A DNA stretch of 64,000 nt from Runella salmonicolor (GTDB lineage: Bacteria; Bacteroidota; Bacteroidia; Cytophagales; Spirosomataceae), in the NCBI RefSeq assembly GCF_024158025.1, contig NZ_JAMZEL010000006.1:186001-250000 (forward strand). The letters are read 5' to 3'. A program made the translations under genes and the position numbers. This document shows positions 1 to 8,395 of the stretch, one piece after another. Each line of letters starts with the position of its first letter. Within the stretch, counting starts at the first letter, position 1. Under the pieces are notes generated by a model. The model was given only the letters and a program-made list of their open reading frames with translations, did not search any database and was not told the DNA's origin.

Positions 1-474
1 GAGACCATCATGGAAATGGCCGTCAAAGGTGGGGCTAGTATGGTATTTCATGGCATGGGCGATTGGGACGTCGAAAACATTATGCGGTATCCGCAAAATA
101 TGTTTGCCTCTGATGCTTCTATTCGGGTGTATAACTTTGGTGTGCCTCACCCGCGCGGCTACGGCACCAACGCCCGCGTGTTGGGTTACTACGTACGTCA
201 AAAAAAAATCATCCCCTTGGAAGAAGCCATTCGTCGCATGACTTCATTGCCCGCCCAAAAATTCAAGTTGGCCGAGCGAGGATTGCTTCAATCTGGTCGC
301 GTGGCTGACGTACTCGTATTTGACGAAAACACCATCATCGACGTTTCTACCTACGACCGTCCGCATCAATATTCACGCGGGATGAAATACGTCATCGTCA
401 ACGGGGAATTGGTTGTAGAAAATGAAAAACATACGGGGCTGCGGGCTGGAAAGGTATTGCGGAAAGGGGAGTAA
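1..474 (+). CDS. N-acyl-D-amino-acid deacylase-like amidohydrolase, C-terminal part
   Basis: Partial gene: the frame is open from base 1 and the true start lies upstream. The visible 157 residues look like the end of the D-aminoacylase family of metal-dependent amidohydrolases, which remove N-acyl groups from D-amino acids. Seen in the sequence: an ASDAS stretch, where the family carries its catalytic/metal Asp; HPRGYGTNARVLGYYV, close to the family HPR.YGT.ARVLGYYV motif; then the usual closing beta-domain (GRVADVLVFD, then VNGELVVE). The ATG at 10 is internal, not the start. It ends with a TAA-type stop, with no terminator hairpin seen. The exact substrate cannot be told from this fragment. 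Confidence 0.85.
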   Translation, partial: ETIMEMAVKGGASMVFHGMGDWDVENIMRYPQNMFASDASIRVYNFGVPHPRGYGTNARVLGYYVRQKKIIPLEEAIRRMTSLPAQKFKLAERGLLQSGRVADVLVFDENTIIDVSTYDRPHQYSRGMKYVIVNGELVVENEKHTGLRAGKVLRKGE

Positions 475-605
475 GTTTCTGCCCGATTTTGTTTGTCAAA
501 CCCTGCATTTTTTTCATAATGGTGAGGTTTTAATTGCTTCTCACACAGGCTAGAGGCGCAAATCTGGCACGTATGCGGCATTTTGCTAATAAGTCAGATA
601 ACTAC

Positions 606-619
606 TGTATCTTGATACA
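606..619. promoter_or_regulatory. Small palindrome upstream of the sensor kinase
   Basis: TGTATC-TT-GATACA is a perfect 6-bp inverted repeat, about 85 bases upstream of the kinase start. It could be an operator. No protein can be assigned, and a short palindrome like this can arise by chance in AT-rich DNA. Confidence 0.2.
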
Positions 620-702
620 ATTACCATTAACTAAATTGGTGTAGGTAAGATTTAAGAAAATTAGCAAATTCGTTCTTTAATTATGGCTTTCCGTTATTGC
701 TT

Positions 703-2568
703 ATGAAAATTAGACTGGCTTTTATTGCTTTGTTTTACGCGGTAAGCATTGGATTGACGGCTCAAAATCGCATGGTCGATAGTCTGCGGCAGTGGCTGGC
801 CACGCATCCTGTCCAAGACAGTGCGCGTGTCGTGACACTCCATCGGTTGGCTTATCGCCTTTCTGAAATTGACCAAACTACCGCGTGGCGCTACGCCAAT
901 GAAGCTAACCAGCTCGCCAAAAAACTCAATAACAATACTAATATTGGTCAAAGTTTTATCAATTACGCCATTCTGGAGTCGTTGGAAGGGAATTATGCCA
1001 AAGGTCAGGAATATTATCTTACAGCGCTGAAGCTTTTTGAACAGACAGGGTGGGAGCGTGGCAAAGCGATTTGCCTCAACAATATTGCCGAAAACTACAA
1101 AAGCATGAATCAACTGGAAAAGGCGTTGGATTATACTTTTCGTGCCTTGGAGTTGAACAAAAAAAAGAATGAAATACGGGGAATGGCGGTCAATCACGAG
1201 CAAATCGGCGACTTATATCGTCGCATGGGCCGCTATGAAGAATCGTTAAAATACTTAGATCAAGGCCTGAAATTGGCGGAGCAAGCCGACCAAAATTACC
1301 AGATATTGCCCCAGATTTTACTAGGAATTGCCCGAAATTATAACGACCGGCGGGAGTTTTCGACGGCGCTTTGGTACATGGGGAAGGCTACACAGCAAAG
1401 TCAACAGCACGGCGAAAAATTACTCCAAATTCAGTGCTATGAAGAATCTGCGAAGACGTTCAGGCTTCAACAGAAACTCGACAGCGCCAAAGTGTATTTT
1501 CAAAAAGCACTCGACACGGCTACGCAGTTTGGATCCATTGTGGAAATCGCGCATATCAATCAAGAAATGGCGGAATTGGCAGAAATGAAGGGGGACTATC
1601 AAGGGGCATTGGGCTATTTTAAAGCGTACAAAATGCTGAACGATTCGATAGAACGGAAAAAGAATGTGGTTCGTGCCGAGTTGGTTGAATTGAAATATAC
1701 CGCTTTCGAGAAAGACAAAGAAAACCAACGCCTCAAGCAAATTAAGGCCTCGCAGGAAGCGGAATTGAAGAGCCAAACCTATTGGATTATTTCGCTGGCG
1801 TCGGTTATTGTGGTGTTGATGGGGGTTTTGAGCTACGCATTTTACAGAAATCGGTTGAAACAAATTCGCGATGCCCAAAAAACACAGGCCGAAACCATTC
1901 GTCAAATGCAGTTGTCGGACCGAATTAGGAGTCAGATTGCGCGCGATTTACACGATGATTTGGGCGCAACGCTGAGCGGAGTAGCGATGCTAAGCCAAGC
2001 GGCCAAACGCCAACTGAAGGACAAAGACGAACAGTTAAAAGAACTGTTGGACCTGATAAGCATAAACTCGCAACGAACCGTGAGTACGATTCGGGACATT
2101 ATCTGGACCACTCGCCCCATGAATGATAGCCTGGAAAGTATCACGACCAAGATGAAAATTTTTGCGTCAGAAATGCTTGAACCAAAGCACATTCACTACG
2201 ATTTTTGTATTTCAGAAGAATTAAAAGGCTATAAATTGCCGTCCAATCAACAGTATAATTTTTACCTTATTTTTAAAGAAGCCATCAACAATGCCGCCAA
2301 ATATGCGCAGGCACGGCATGTTTGGATAAAGATTTGCAGAAAAAACCAACAACTTCATCTTGAGATTAAAGATGATGGGATAGGCTTTGACAAAGAAGCC
2401 GTGAAAGGCAGCGGCAACGGACTTTTTAACATGGAAAAACGGGTGGAAGAACTTGACGGCAGCATGACTGTGCAATCAGCACCTAATCAGGGTACAATTA
2501 TCGAACTCACTTTGCCCCTTGCTACGCCTCTGGTATTTACTGAAAGAGCGTTTGTTGAAGTGGGATAG
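703..2568 (+). CDS. TPR-repeat membrane sensor histidine kinase (HisKA_3/NarL-type)
   Basis: 621-residue sensor kinase. A signal peptide (about 1-20, ending LTAQ) is followed by tetratricopeptide repeats (about 45-315), a charged helical stretch (320-355), one membrane helix (about 360-381), a short coiled linker, and a cytoplasmic kinase core. The dimerisation helix holds ARDLHDDLGATLSG, with phospho-acceptor His at about 417. The ATPase domain has its N box around EAINNAAKYA (525-535), G1 as DDGIGF (557-562) and G2 as GNGLFNM (571-577). This is the usual Bacteroidota form of the NarX/DesK-like kinases, with a periplasmic TPR sensor. No response regulator lies next to it, so its partner is elsewhere. 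ATG at 703 is preferred to an in-frame TTG six bases upstream because it begins a clean signal peptide. Confidence 0.9.
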   Translation: MKIRLAFIALFYAVSIGLTAQNRMVDSLRQWLATHPVQDSARVVTLHRLAYRLSEIDQTTAWRYANEANQLAKKLNNNTNIGQSFINYAILESLEGNYAKGQEYYLTALKLFEQTGWERGKAICLNNIAENYKSMNQLEKALDYTFRALELNKKKNEIRGMAVNHEQIGDLYRRMGRYEESLKYLDQGLKLAEQADQNYQILPQILLGIARNYNDRREFSTALWYMGKATQQSQQHGEKLLQIQCYEESAKTFRLQQKLDSAKVYFQKALDTATQFGSIVEIAHINQEMAELAEMKGDYQGALGYFKAYKMLNDSIERKKNVVRAELVELKYTAFEKDKENQRLKQIKASQEAELKSQTYWIISLASVIVVLMGVLSYAFYRNRLKQIRDAQKTQAETIRQMQLSDRIRSQIARDLHDDLGATLSGVAMLSQAAKRQLKDKDEQLKELLDLISINSQRTVSTIRDIIWTTRPMNDSLESITTKMKIFASEMLEPKHIHYDFCISEELKGYKLPSNQQYNFYLIFKEAINNAAKYAQARHVWIKICRKNQQLHLEIKDDGIGFDKEAVKGSGNGLFNMEKRVEELDGSMTVQSAPNQGTIIELTLPLATPLVFTERAFVEVG

Positions 2569-2704
2569 AACTGCAAAAAAGCCTCCCAAAAAGCAATTGA
2601 GTGTATATCTTCCCCTAAAGAACCATTGACTTAAGAGGGGTATTATTTGTTGCATTGGGGAGAAAACAGTAGGTTGCGCTTTAGAAATGTATAAAAAATA
2701 CGCC

Positions 2705-3445
2705 ATGACCTCGCTTTCGGCCGTTATTATTACCGTAAACCAAGAAAAGAAAATCGCTAAAACGATTGAAGCCCTCAAAGCCCTCACCAATGATATTGTA
2801 GTTGTGGATTCTGGCAGCACCGACCTTACCCGGAAAGTAGCCCGGGCGGCGGGAGCCAACGTGCTCGAACGACCTTGGACGGGGTATTCTGAGCAGAAAA
2901 ACTTTGGTAATCAGTGGGCAAAATACGATTGGATTTTATCCGTCGACGATGACGAAGTAGTAAGCCCAGAGTTAGTTGAAAGCATAAAGCAAGCCTTCAC
3001 TCCCGCCCCAGAGGCTGATGCCTATGATTTGCCTTTCAGAACGGTTTTTGCGGGAAAGTTGATTCGCTTTGGTGGATGGAATCCAGAATCCCACGTCCGA
3101 ATTTTTAACAGAAAAAAGATTCAGTGGAATACTGACGCGGTCCATGAAGGCTTGACGCTCAAACCAGAGCATACTGTAAAAAAACTAACGGGGTACGTAC
3201 ATCATTATACCGTTGATACACCCGAACAATTTATTGCTAAAACCGACCGATACAGTACACTTTTTGCCGAAAAAGGGCGAAAAATAGGCAAAAAAGCTTC
3301 TTTTGTTAAAGTCTACCTTAGTCCAGCGTTTCGGTTTTTGGTAGAATATATCTTCAAATTTGGCTTCTTAGATGGGTATTATGGCTGGTTTATTGCCAAA
3401 GAAAATGCCCGTTATACGTATTTGAAGTACAAAAAACTAAGGTAG
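2705..3445 (+). CDS. Family 2 glycosyltransferase, WaaE/KdtX-like
   Basis: GT-A fold glycosyltransferase of about 246 residues, resembling the WaaE/KdtX group that adds a sugar to the lipopolysaccharide inner core. Seen: the nucleotide-binding start SAVIITVNQE, VVDSGSTD, and the DxD-type metal site in SVDDDE (about 80-84). These are followed by the family's GGWNPESHVRIFN and VHEGL segments and a C-terminal stretch with a hydrophobic patch (FRFLVEYIFKFG) suited to membrane contact. The likely acceptor is a surface glycolipid, but the sugar is unknown. An in-frame ATG at 2687 would add six residues. The later ATG gives the more usual N-terminus, so the start is uncertain. Confidence 0.85.
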   Translation: MTSLSAVIITVNQEKKIAKTIEALKALTNDIVVVDSGSTDLTRKVARAAGANVLERPWTGYSEQKNFGNQWAKYDWILSVDDDEVVSPELVESIKQAFTPAPEADAYDLPFRTVFAGKLIRFGGWNPESHVRIFNRKKIQWNTDAVHEGLTLKPEHTVKKLTGYVHHYTVDTPEQFIAKTDRYSTLFAEKGRKIGKKASFVKVYLSPAFRFLVEYIFKFGFLDGYYGWFIAKENARYTYLKYKKLR

Positions 3446-3504
3446 AGGTGGGGCTCGCTTACACCTAACTTTTAGGTATTTTGAATTATAAGACAGCATA
3501 AAAA

Positions 3505-3550
3505 AAGCGTCAGACGGTTTGAACGGGGACGCCCAGTCCGTCTGACGCTT
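3505..3550 (-). terminator. Rho-independent terminator of ilvE
   Basis: Inverted repeat AAGCGTCAGACGG / CCGTCTGACGCTT. Read on the minus strand, the hairpin is followed by a run of T (the A run at 3501-3506). It lies just past the aminotransferase stop. It may also slow transcription from the convergent glycosyltransferase. Confidence 0.8.
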
Positions 3551-3575
3551 AGATAAGCTAAGAAATATGATGAAT

Positions 3576-4643
3576 TTATGCCTTCACTACCCATCCAAAA
3601 GGGTCTTCGGTTTTACCCGTGCGGAGATCGGTTAAAAAGTTTTTAACCCGCGAAACAAATGAATCTTCGGTTACGGCAGGAAGTTCGTAGTCGGTTCCTT
3701 CAAAGCCGATTACGCCAAACGGCGACACCACCACGGCAGTTCCTGCCCCAAAAGCCGCCTCTAAACGGCCTTCTTTAAGCGCATCTATGATTTCTTTCAC
3801 GGCTACTTTACGTTCTTCTACAGGTACTCCCCAATGACGGGCAATATCTACGATGCTTTTGCGGGTCACACCGTTGAGGATGGTATCGGAAGTAGCAGGC
3901 GTTACGAGTTTGCCATCCATGAAAAACATCACGTTCATCGTTCCTGATTCTTCTACATACTCGTGGTCGCGGGCATCTGTCCAGATAATTTGGTCGTAGC
4001 CTTGTTGTTGGGCCAATTTGGCAGGATACAACGAGCCGCCATAATTACCCGCACATTTGGCAAAACCTACGCCACCTTCGGCCGCGCGGATGTAGTGCTG
4101 CTCCACTTTCACGCGTGGAGGTTTTGAGTAGTATTTTCCTACTGGGCTGGTGAAAATGATGAACTTGTAGGTATCTGAAGGTCTTACACCAATATAGGCA
4201 TCGGTAGAAAACATATACGGACGAATATAAAGCGAAGTATCTGGGGCAGTAGGAATCCAAGCCGCATCTGTACGGAGCAATTCGGTGAGGCCGCCCATGA
4301 AAATTTCTTCGGGGACTTCTGGCATACACATACGCGTGGCCGACTTGTTAAAACGCGCCCAGTTGTCCAACGGACGGAACATCAGCGGCTCACCTGCTTC
4401 GTTTTTGTAGGCTTTCATTCCTTCAAAAATTGCTTGTCCGTAGTGGAGAGCGGCAGTGGCGGGGCTGAGGCTGAGGTTGGCATAGGGGACAATTTGAAGG
4501 TTGGTCCATTCGCCGTTGATATAGTCGGCGACAAACATGTGGTCTGAATAATGGCGACCAAATACCAAATTGTCGAAATCTACTTCATGGATACGCGAAG
4601 CTTCTACGCGTTTGATTTCCATGGCCAATGTGTCCGTTGTCAT
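3576..4643 (-). CDS. ilvE: Branched-chain-amino-acid aminotransferase
   Basis: PLP fold-class IV aminotransferase of 355 residues. It transfers the amino group between glutamate and the 2-oxo acids of leucine, isoleucine and valine in the cytoplasm. The sequence has the long (eukaryote-like, type II) pattern: HYGQAIFEGMKAYK near the start, the PLP lysine in GVGFAKCAGNYGGS (about K196), then the ESGTMNVMF phosphate-binding segment and FGAGTAVVVSP near the end. An ATG ten codons upstream (4673) is in frame, but 4643 gives the family N-terminus MTTDTLAMEIKRV. The gene stands alone, with its own terminator, convergent to the glycosyltransferase. Confidence 0.95.
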   Translation of the reverse strand: MTTDTLAMEIKRVEASRIHEVDFDNLVFGRHYSDHMFVADYINGEWTNLQIVPYANLSLSPATAALHYGQAIFEGMKAYKNEAGEPLMFRPLDNWARFNKSATRMCMPEVPEEIFMGGLTELLRTDAAWIPTAPDTSLYIRPYMFSTDAYIGVRPSDTYKFIIFTSPVGKYYSKPPRVKVEQHYIRAAEGGVGFAKCAGNYGGSLYPAKLAQQQGYDQIIWTDARDHEYVEESGTMNVMFFMDGKLVTPATSDTILNGVTRKSIVDIARHWGVPVEERKVAVKEIIDALKEGRLEAAFGAGTAVVVSPFGVIGFEGTDYELPAVTEDSFVSRVKNFLTDLRTGKTEDPFGWVVKA

Positions 4644-4820
4644 TGTGTTGGTGGTTTTACTGTATGTAAGCAATTATTGTATCTGATTTCTAAGTATCAA
4701 CTGTTCTGTATCAGCACTTAGTGTGCCGAAAGACCAAAATTAGTTGTCAATGCAAATATTTTTATTTTTCGGCGAAAAGACAAGAAAATATCAGTTTAGT
4801 TATCAAAAAAATGAATTGGG

Positions 4821-4877
4821 CTCGTAGGGGCAGGCCTTGCGTCTGCCCTTTTGTACCGTTGCGTCTGCCCTTACGAG
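4821..4877. repeat. GTAGGGGC-family intergenic hairpin repeat, copy A
   Basis: CTCGTAGGGGCAG...CTGCCCTTACGAG forms an imperfect inverted repeat, and the module GCGTCTGCCC occurs twice (4839-4848 and 4861-4870). The same GTAGGGGCAGGCCT/GCGTCTGCCC units recur at 44399 and 51570. The right arm contains the stop codon of the adenosyltransferase gene (TTA at 4871-4873 on this strand). Confidence 0.75.
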
Positions 4878-5425
4878 GATTTACGGCCCGCCCATTTTAT
4901 TTCTTCTATTCCCAATTCCTGTGCCATTTTTCGCGAAAGCACAAATAAATAATCCGAAAGACGATTTAAGTACCGAATCACCTCGGCTTCAACGGGTTCA
5001 GATTCATTGAGTGCAATGACCAAACGCTCGGCCCGCCGGCACACCGTCCGGGCTACGTGCCCAAACGACACCGAAGGATGCCCTCCAGGCAGAATGAACG
5101 AACGCATGGGCTCAAGTACGGTGTTCATTTCGTCCATGGCAAGCTCCAATGCGACGATGTCTTCTTGGTGGAGGTCAGGGATAAAGTGTTTTTTGTTGTC
5201 TGGCTCGGAGGCCAAAATGGAGCCAATCGTAAAGAGGCGGTCCTGAATGTATTTTAAAAAGTCGCGGCGTACTTCGTTCACAGGTTGGTCGCGGACTAAG
5301 CCGATGTAGGAATTGAGCTCATCTACCGTGCCGTAGGTATCGATTCGTAAATCTGCCTTACTGATGCGCGTCCCGCCCACGAGCGAAGTGGTGCCTTTGT
5401 CACCCGTTTTTGTATAAATTTTCAT
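4871..5425 (-). CDS. Cob(I)yrinic acid a,c-diamide adenosyltransferase (PduO/MMAB type)
   Basis: Transfers the adenosyl group of ATP to cob(I)alamin, making coenzyme B12. About 184 residues, a normal length. Seen: the ATP-binding N-terminus YTKTGDKGTTSL, the TYGTVDELNSYIG helix, LFTIGSILA, RTVCRRAERLV (the conserved CRRAER segment) and YLNRLSDYLFVLSR. The start at 5425 (MKIYTKTGDKG) matches the family; an ATG nine codons further up does not. The product would serve B12-dependent enzymes such as methylmalonyl-CoA mutase, which fits the acyl-CoA carboxylase beta subunit elsewhere in the window. The last codons and stop lie inside an intergenic-type repeat. Confidence 0.93.
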   Translation of the reverse strand: MKIYTKTGDKGTTSLVGGTRISKADLRIDTYGTVDELNSYIGLVRDQPVNEVRRDFLKYIQDRLFTIGSILASEPDNKKHFIPDLHQEDIVALELAMDEMNTVLEPMRSFILPGGHPSVSFGHVARTVCRRAERLVIALNESEPVEAEVIRYLNRLSDYLFVLSRKMAQELGIEEIKWAGRKSS

Positions 5426-5573
5426 GTATTTTTGGTATGGCTGGTCAATCATTCTTTGTTCGACTTGCCTGTTTTTAGTGTTCCAACAAACTAATGGGTA
5501 AAACGGTTTAATTCTCCTTAAAACATGTAAATTGAAGATTGAAATAAAGAGACTTACCCCAATCGAAAATACA

Positions 5574-5999
5574 ATGATAGAGACTGCTTTTCAAATCGCT
5601 AACGTGCTAGTATTCCCCCAATGGCTTCTGATGATTGTTGCGCCCCGTTGGCGCGTTACGCAGTGGTTGGTGCGCTCGTACCTGATTCCTGTTTTGCTGG
5701 CGTGCATGTACGCATATTTTATTTTCAGCGGTGGGCCGTTGAATTTCAATGACTTCAGTACGTTTGAGGGGGTCAAAAGTTTATTTTCTAAAGGCGGAGA
5801 CGGCGCGGTGTTGGCCGGGTGGATTCACTACTTAGCGTTTGATTTAGTAGCAGGAAGTTTTGTGTTGAAAGACTCTCAAGAGAAAAATATCCCGCACGGG
5901 TGGATTATCCTCCCGCTGTTTTTTTGCTTTATGCTGGGGCCGATTGGATTGCTGGCGTATTGGGTTATTCGGACGGGGAAGACGCGGCAGGTAAATTGA
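5574..5999 (+). CDS. ABA4-like (DUF4281) membrane protein
   Basis: 141-residue integral membrane protein with four predicted hydrophobic segments. It matches the pattern of the ABA4-like/DUF4281 family: an FPQWLLMIVAPRW segment after helix 1, a loop with GGPLNFNDFSTFEGV, then HYLAFDLVAGSFVLKD and a closing GPIGLLAYWVIR. ABA4 in plants is needed for neoxanthin formation; the bacterial members have no settled function, so none is claimed here. ATG at 5574 is chosen over an upstream TTG (5532). The last 35 bases overlap the end of the convergent Uma2-like gene. Confidence 0.75.
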   Translation: MIETAFQIANVLVFPQWLLMIVAPRWRVTQWLVRSYLIPVLLACMYAYFIFSGGPLNFNDFSTFEGVKSLFSKGGDGAVLAGWIHYLAFDLVAGSFVLKDSQEKNIPHGWIILPLFFCFMLGPIGLLAYWVIRTGKTRQVN

Positions 6000-6543
6000 T
6001 TTTTTTGTAAACTACTGACAATGGCAATTTTACGTTTAGTGCTGGCAAATCAATGGTTTCTTTCAAATCGCTGTAGAAATCCACGTACCAACGTTTCCCT
6101 TCGCGGTTGAAAACTTCTACCAAACATTCCTCTTGTTCGATGATTAAGTAATATTGTAACGTTGGGATTTGGGTGTATTCAGCCAATTTGGTTACACGAT
6201 CTGTGTTAATACTACTTTCTGACAATACTTCAACAATAAAAACTGGTTCGGTTGCGTATTTTTTTTGATTACCGCTTTCGTGAAAAATGAAAAAATCAGG
6301 AATTCTAAACGCCTTGCCCTCTTTCACTTGCAGTTTTACAGCATTTTGAACAAAAATAAAAGGTTGGTCTTCTAAAAGTCCACGCAGATAAAAATGAATA
6401 TTACCCGCAATTTGATTGGCAGTTACTGATTCTCCTGACATTTCGATAATTGCTCCGTTTACGTACTCAAAACGCCCTGCATTTTGCTCACAAAAAGCAA
6501 AGTATTCTTCGACGCTATATGTTTTTTCGGCTATTGTTTCCAT
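5965..6543 (-). CDS. Uma2-family (DUF820) putative restriction-endonuclease-like protein
   Basis: About 192 residues, first of three Uma2-family genes in the window. The family has the PD-(D/E)XK nuclease fold. Seen: YSVEEYFAFCEQN and FEYVNGAIIEMSG at the N-terminus, then IPDFFIFH (motif Asp) followed by PVFIVEVLSESS (motif E-x-hydrophobic), as expected for the core, and a C-terminal LPALNVKLPLSVVY. The biological role of these proteins is not established. It converges on, and overlaps by 35 bases, the 3' end of the DUF4281 gene. The start may be ATG 6543 or GTG 6546. Confidence 0.85.
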   Translation of the reverse strand: METIAEKTYSVEEYFAFCEQNAGRFEYVNGAIIEMSGESVTANQIAGNIHFYLRGLLEDQPFIFVQNAVKLQVKEGKAFRIPDFFIFHESGNQKKYATEPVFIVEVLSESSINTDRVTKLAEYTQIPTLQYYLIIEQEECLVEVFNREGKRWYVDFYSDLKETIDLPALNVKLPLSVVYKKINLPAASSPSE

Positions 6544-6661
6544 CACAACTTACTTTGTTTCTTCAAAAATACGCGTTCTTCTTTGAACGAGCAACTATTA
6601 GATTTTTCCACTTTTAGCCTTATTGTAATAAAATCGAAACAGAAAATTTCAACGAAAGATA

Positions 6662-8377
6662 ATGGAAAATGAACTCCGCAGCCAGGACTGGTTTGGCAAA
6701 GAAGGTAAAGACGGTTTTATTTACCGCAGTTGGATGAAAAACCAAGGCCATGCGCCGCACCAATTTAAGGGAAAACCCGTGATTGGTATTTGTAATACGT
6801 GGTCGGAAGTAACACCTTGCAACGGCCACTTTCGAGACTTAGCCCAGAGTGTTAAAAACGGTATTTACGAAGCGGGTGGTTTTCCATTGGAATTTCCGGT
6901 GATGTCTTTGGGCGAAACCCTCATTCGTCCTACGGCCATGTTGTATCGCAATCTGGCGAGTATGTCGGTCGAAGAAAGCATTCGTGCCAATCCTTTCGAT
7001 GGGATTGTCTTATTGACGGGGTGCGACAAAACCACTCCTTCGCTCATCATGGGTGCAGCGAGTGTCGATTTACCCACGATTGTATTGCCCGGCGGGCCGA
7101 TGTTGGCGGGTCGTTTTCAAGGCAAAGCCATCGGCTCGGGCACCGACGTGTGGCGCTTTGCCGATGACCTCAAAACGGGCAAAATGACCCCCGAAGAATT
7201 TGAAGAGGCGGAGAGTTGTATGAGCCGTAGTATTGGTCACTGCTCCACAATGGGTACGGCCTCTACCATGGCGACCATGGCCGAAGCTCTGGGCCTTACG
7301 CTGCCGGGGCTGTCGGCCATTCCTGCCGCAGATTCTCGCAAGAAAATGAATGCCCACATGACGGGAATGCGTATTGTAGAAATGGTCAAAGAAAACCTGA
7401 CACTTTCACAGATATTGACCCGAGAAGCCTTCGAAAACGCCATTATGCTCAATGCGGGCGTGGGAGGCTCTACCAATTTTGTGTTGCATTTGCTGGCCAT
7501 CGCGGGTCGGATAGGAGTAGACTTGACGTTGGACGACTTTGACCGCGTAGGTTCACGAATGCCGTTTTTACTAAATGTGATGCCTTCTGGTAAATACCTC
7601 ATGGAAGATTATTTCTACGCGGGTGGATTGCAGGTGGTCATCAATGAAATGAAGGAGCATTTACACAAAAATGTAATAACCGTAAATGGTAAATCATTGA
7701 TTGATAATTCATTAAATGCCAAAAACTGGAATCCTGACGTAATTGCTTCGGGCGAATCGCCGATTTTGGAAGAAGGAGGGATTGCGGTTATTAAAGGCAA
7801 TTTGTGCGAAAATGGTGCGGTCATTAAACCTTCGGCGGCTTCGGCGCATTTGATGAAGCACAAAGGTCGGGCTGTGGTGTTTGAGTCAATCGAAGATTAT
7901 CATGCTCGAATCGAAGACCCTGAATTGGATATTGACGAGACCTGCGTAATGGTCCTTAAAAACGTGGGGCCAAAAGGTTATCCAGGAATGCCTGAAGTTG
8001 GTAACATGGCGTTGCCTAAAAAACTGTTGGAAAAAGGTGTGACGGACATGGTGCGTATTTCTGATGCCCGTATGAGCGGAACGGCCTACGGAACGGTTTT
8101 GCTACACGCTTCGCCCGAGAGTGCCATTGGTGGTAATCTGGGGTTGGTGCAAAACGGCGACATTATCGAAGTTGACATTCACGAACGCTATATTCACTGG
8201 CACGTTTCAGACGATGAAATCGCGCGTCGTCGGGCGGCTTGGACGCCGATTGATTTGGGCTACAACCGCGGCCACAACAAACTTTACATTGAGCACGTGA
8301 CCCAATCGCATGAAGGTTGTGATTTTGACTTTTTGATTGGAAAATCTGGGCACAAAGTGAGTAGAGAGTCGCATTAA
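6662..8377 (+). CDS. IlvD/Edd-family sugar-acid dehydratase (L-arabinonate dehydratase-like)
   Basis: 571-residue iron-sulphur dehydratase. Its opening (LRSQDWFGKEGKDG, then YRSWMKNQG) and length fit the L-arabinonate/pentonate dehydratase branch rather than true dihydroxy-acid dehydratase. Putative cluster cysteines: C53 (VTPCNGH), C121 (TGCDKTTP) and C194 (GHCSTMGTASTM). The C-terminal half has NVGPKGYPGMPEVGNM and ISDARMSGTAYGT, which bind substrate in this family. The expected reaction is loss of water from a C5/C6 aldonate to give a 2-keto-3-deoxy acid. No partner enzymes of an oxidative pentose pathway are adjacent, so the physiological substrate stays open. A strong terminator follows. 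Confidence 0.88.
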   Translation: MENELRSQDWFGKEGKDGFIYRSWMKNQGHAPHQFKGKPVIGICNTWSEVTPCNGHFRDLAQSVKNGIYEAGGFPLEFPVMSLGETLIRPTAMLYRNLASMSVEESIRANPFDGIVLLTGCDKTTPSLIMGAASVDLPTIVLPGGPMLAGRFQGKAIGSGTDVWRFADDLKTGKMTPEEFEEAESCMSRSIGHCSTMGTASTMATMAEALGLTLPGLSAIPAADSRKKMNAHMTGMRIVEMVKENLTLSQILTREAFENAIMLNAGVGGSTNFVLHLLAIAGRIGVDLTLDDFDRVGSRMPFLLNVMPSGKYLMEDYFYAGGLQVVINEMKEHLHKNVITVNGKSLIDNSLNAKNWNPDVIASGESPILEEGGIAVIKGNLCENGAVIKPSAASAHLMKHKGRAVVFESIEDYHARIEDPELDIDETCVMVLKNVGPKGYPGMPEVGNMALPKKLLEKGVTDMVRISDARMSGTAYGTVLLHASPESAIGGNLGLVQNGDIIEVDIHERYIHWHVSDDEIARRRAAWTPIDLGYNRGHNKLYIEHVTQSHEGCDFDFLIGKSGHKVSRESH

Positions 8378-8395
8378 ACAAAGAGACTTGGATAG

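Noticed and set aside
4721..4948. 75-codon plus-strand frame before the adenosyltransferase end
   Set aside because: Crosses the GTAGGGGC repeat and overlaps the adenosyltransferase; low-complexity, no family.
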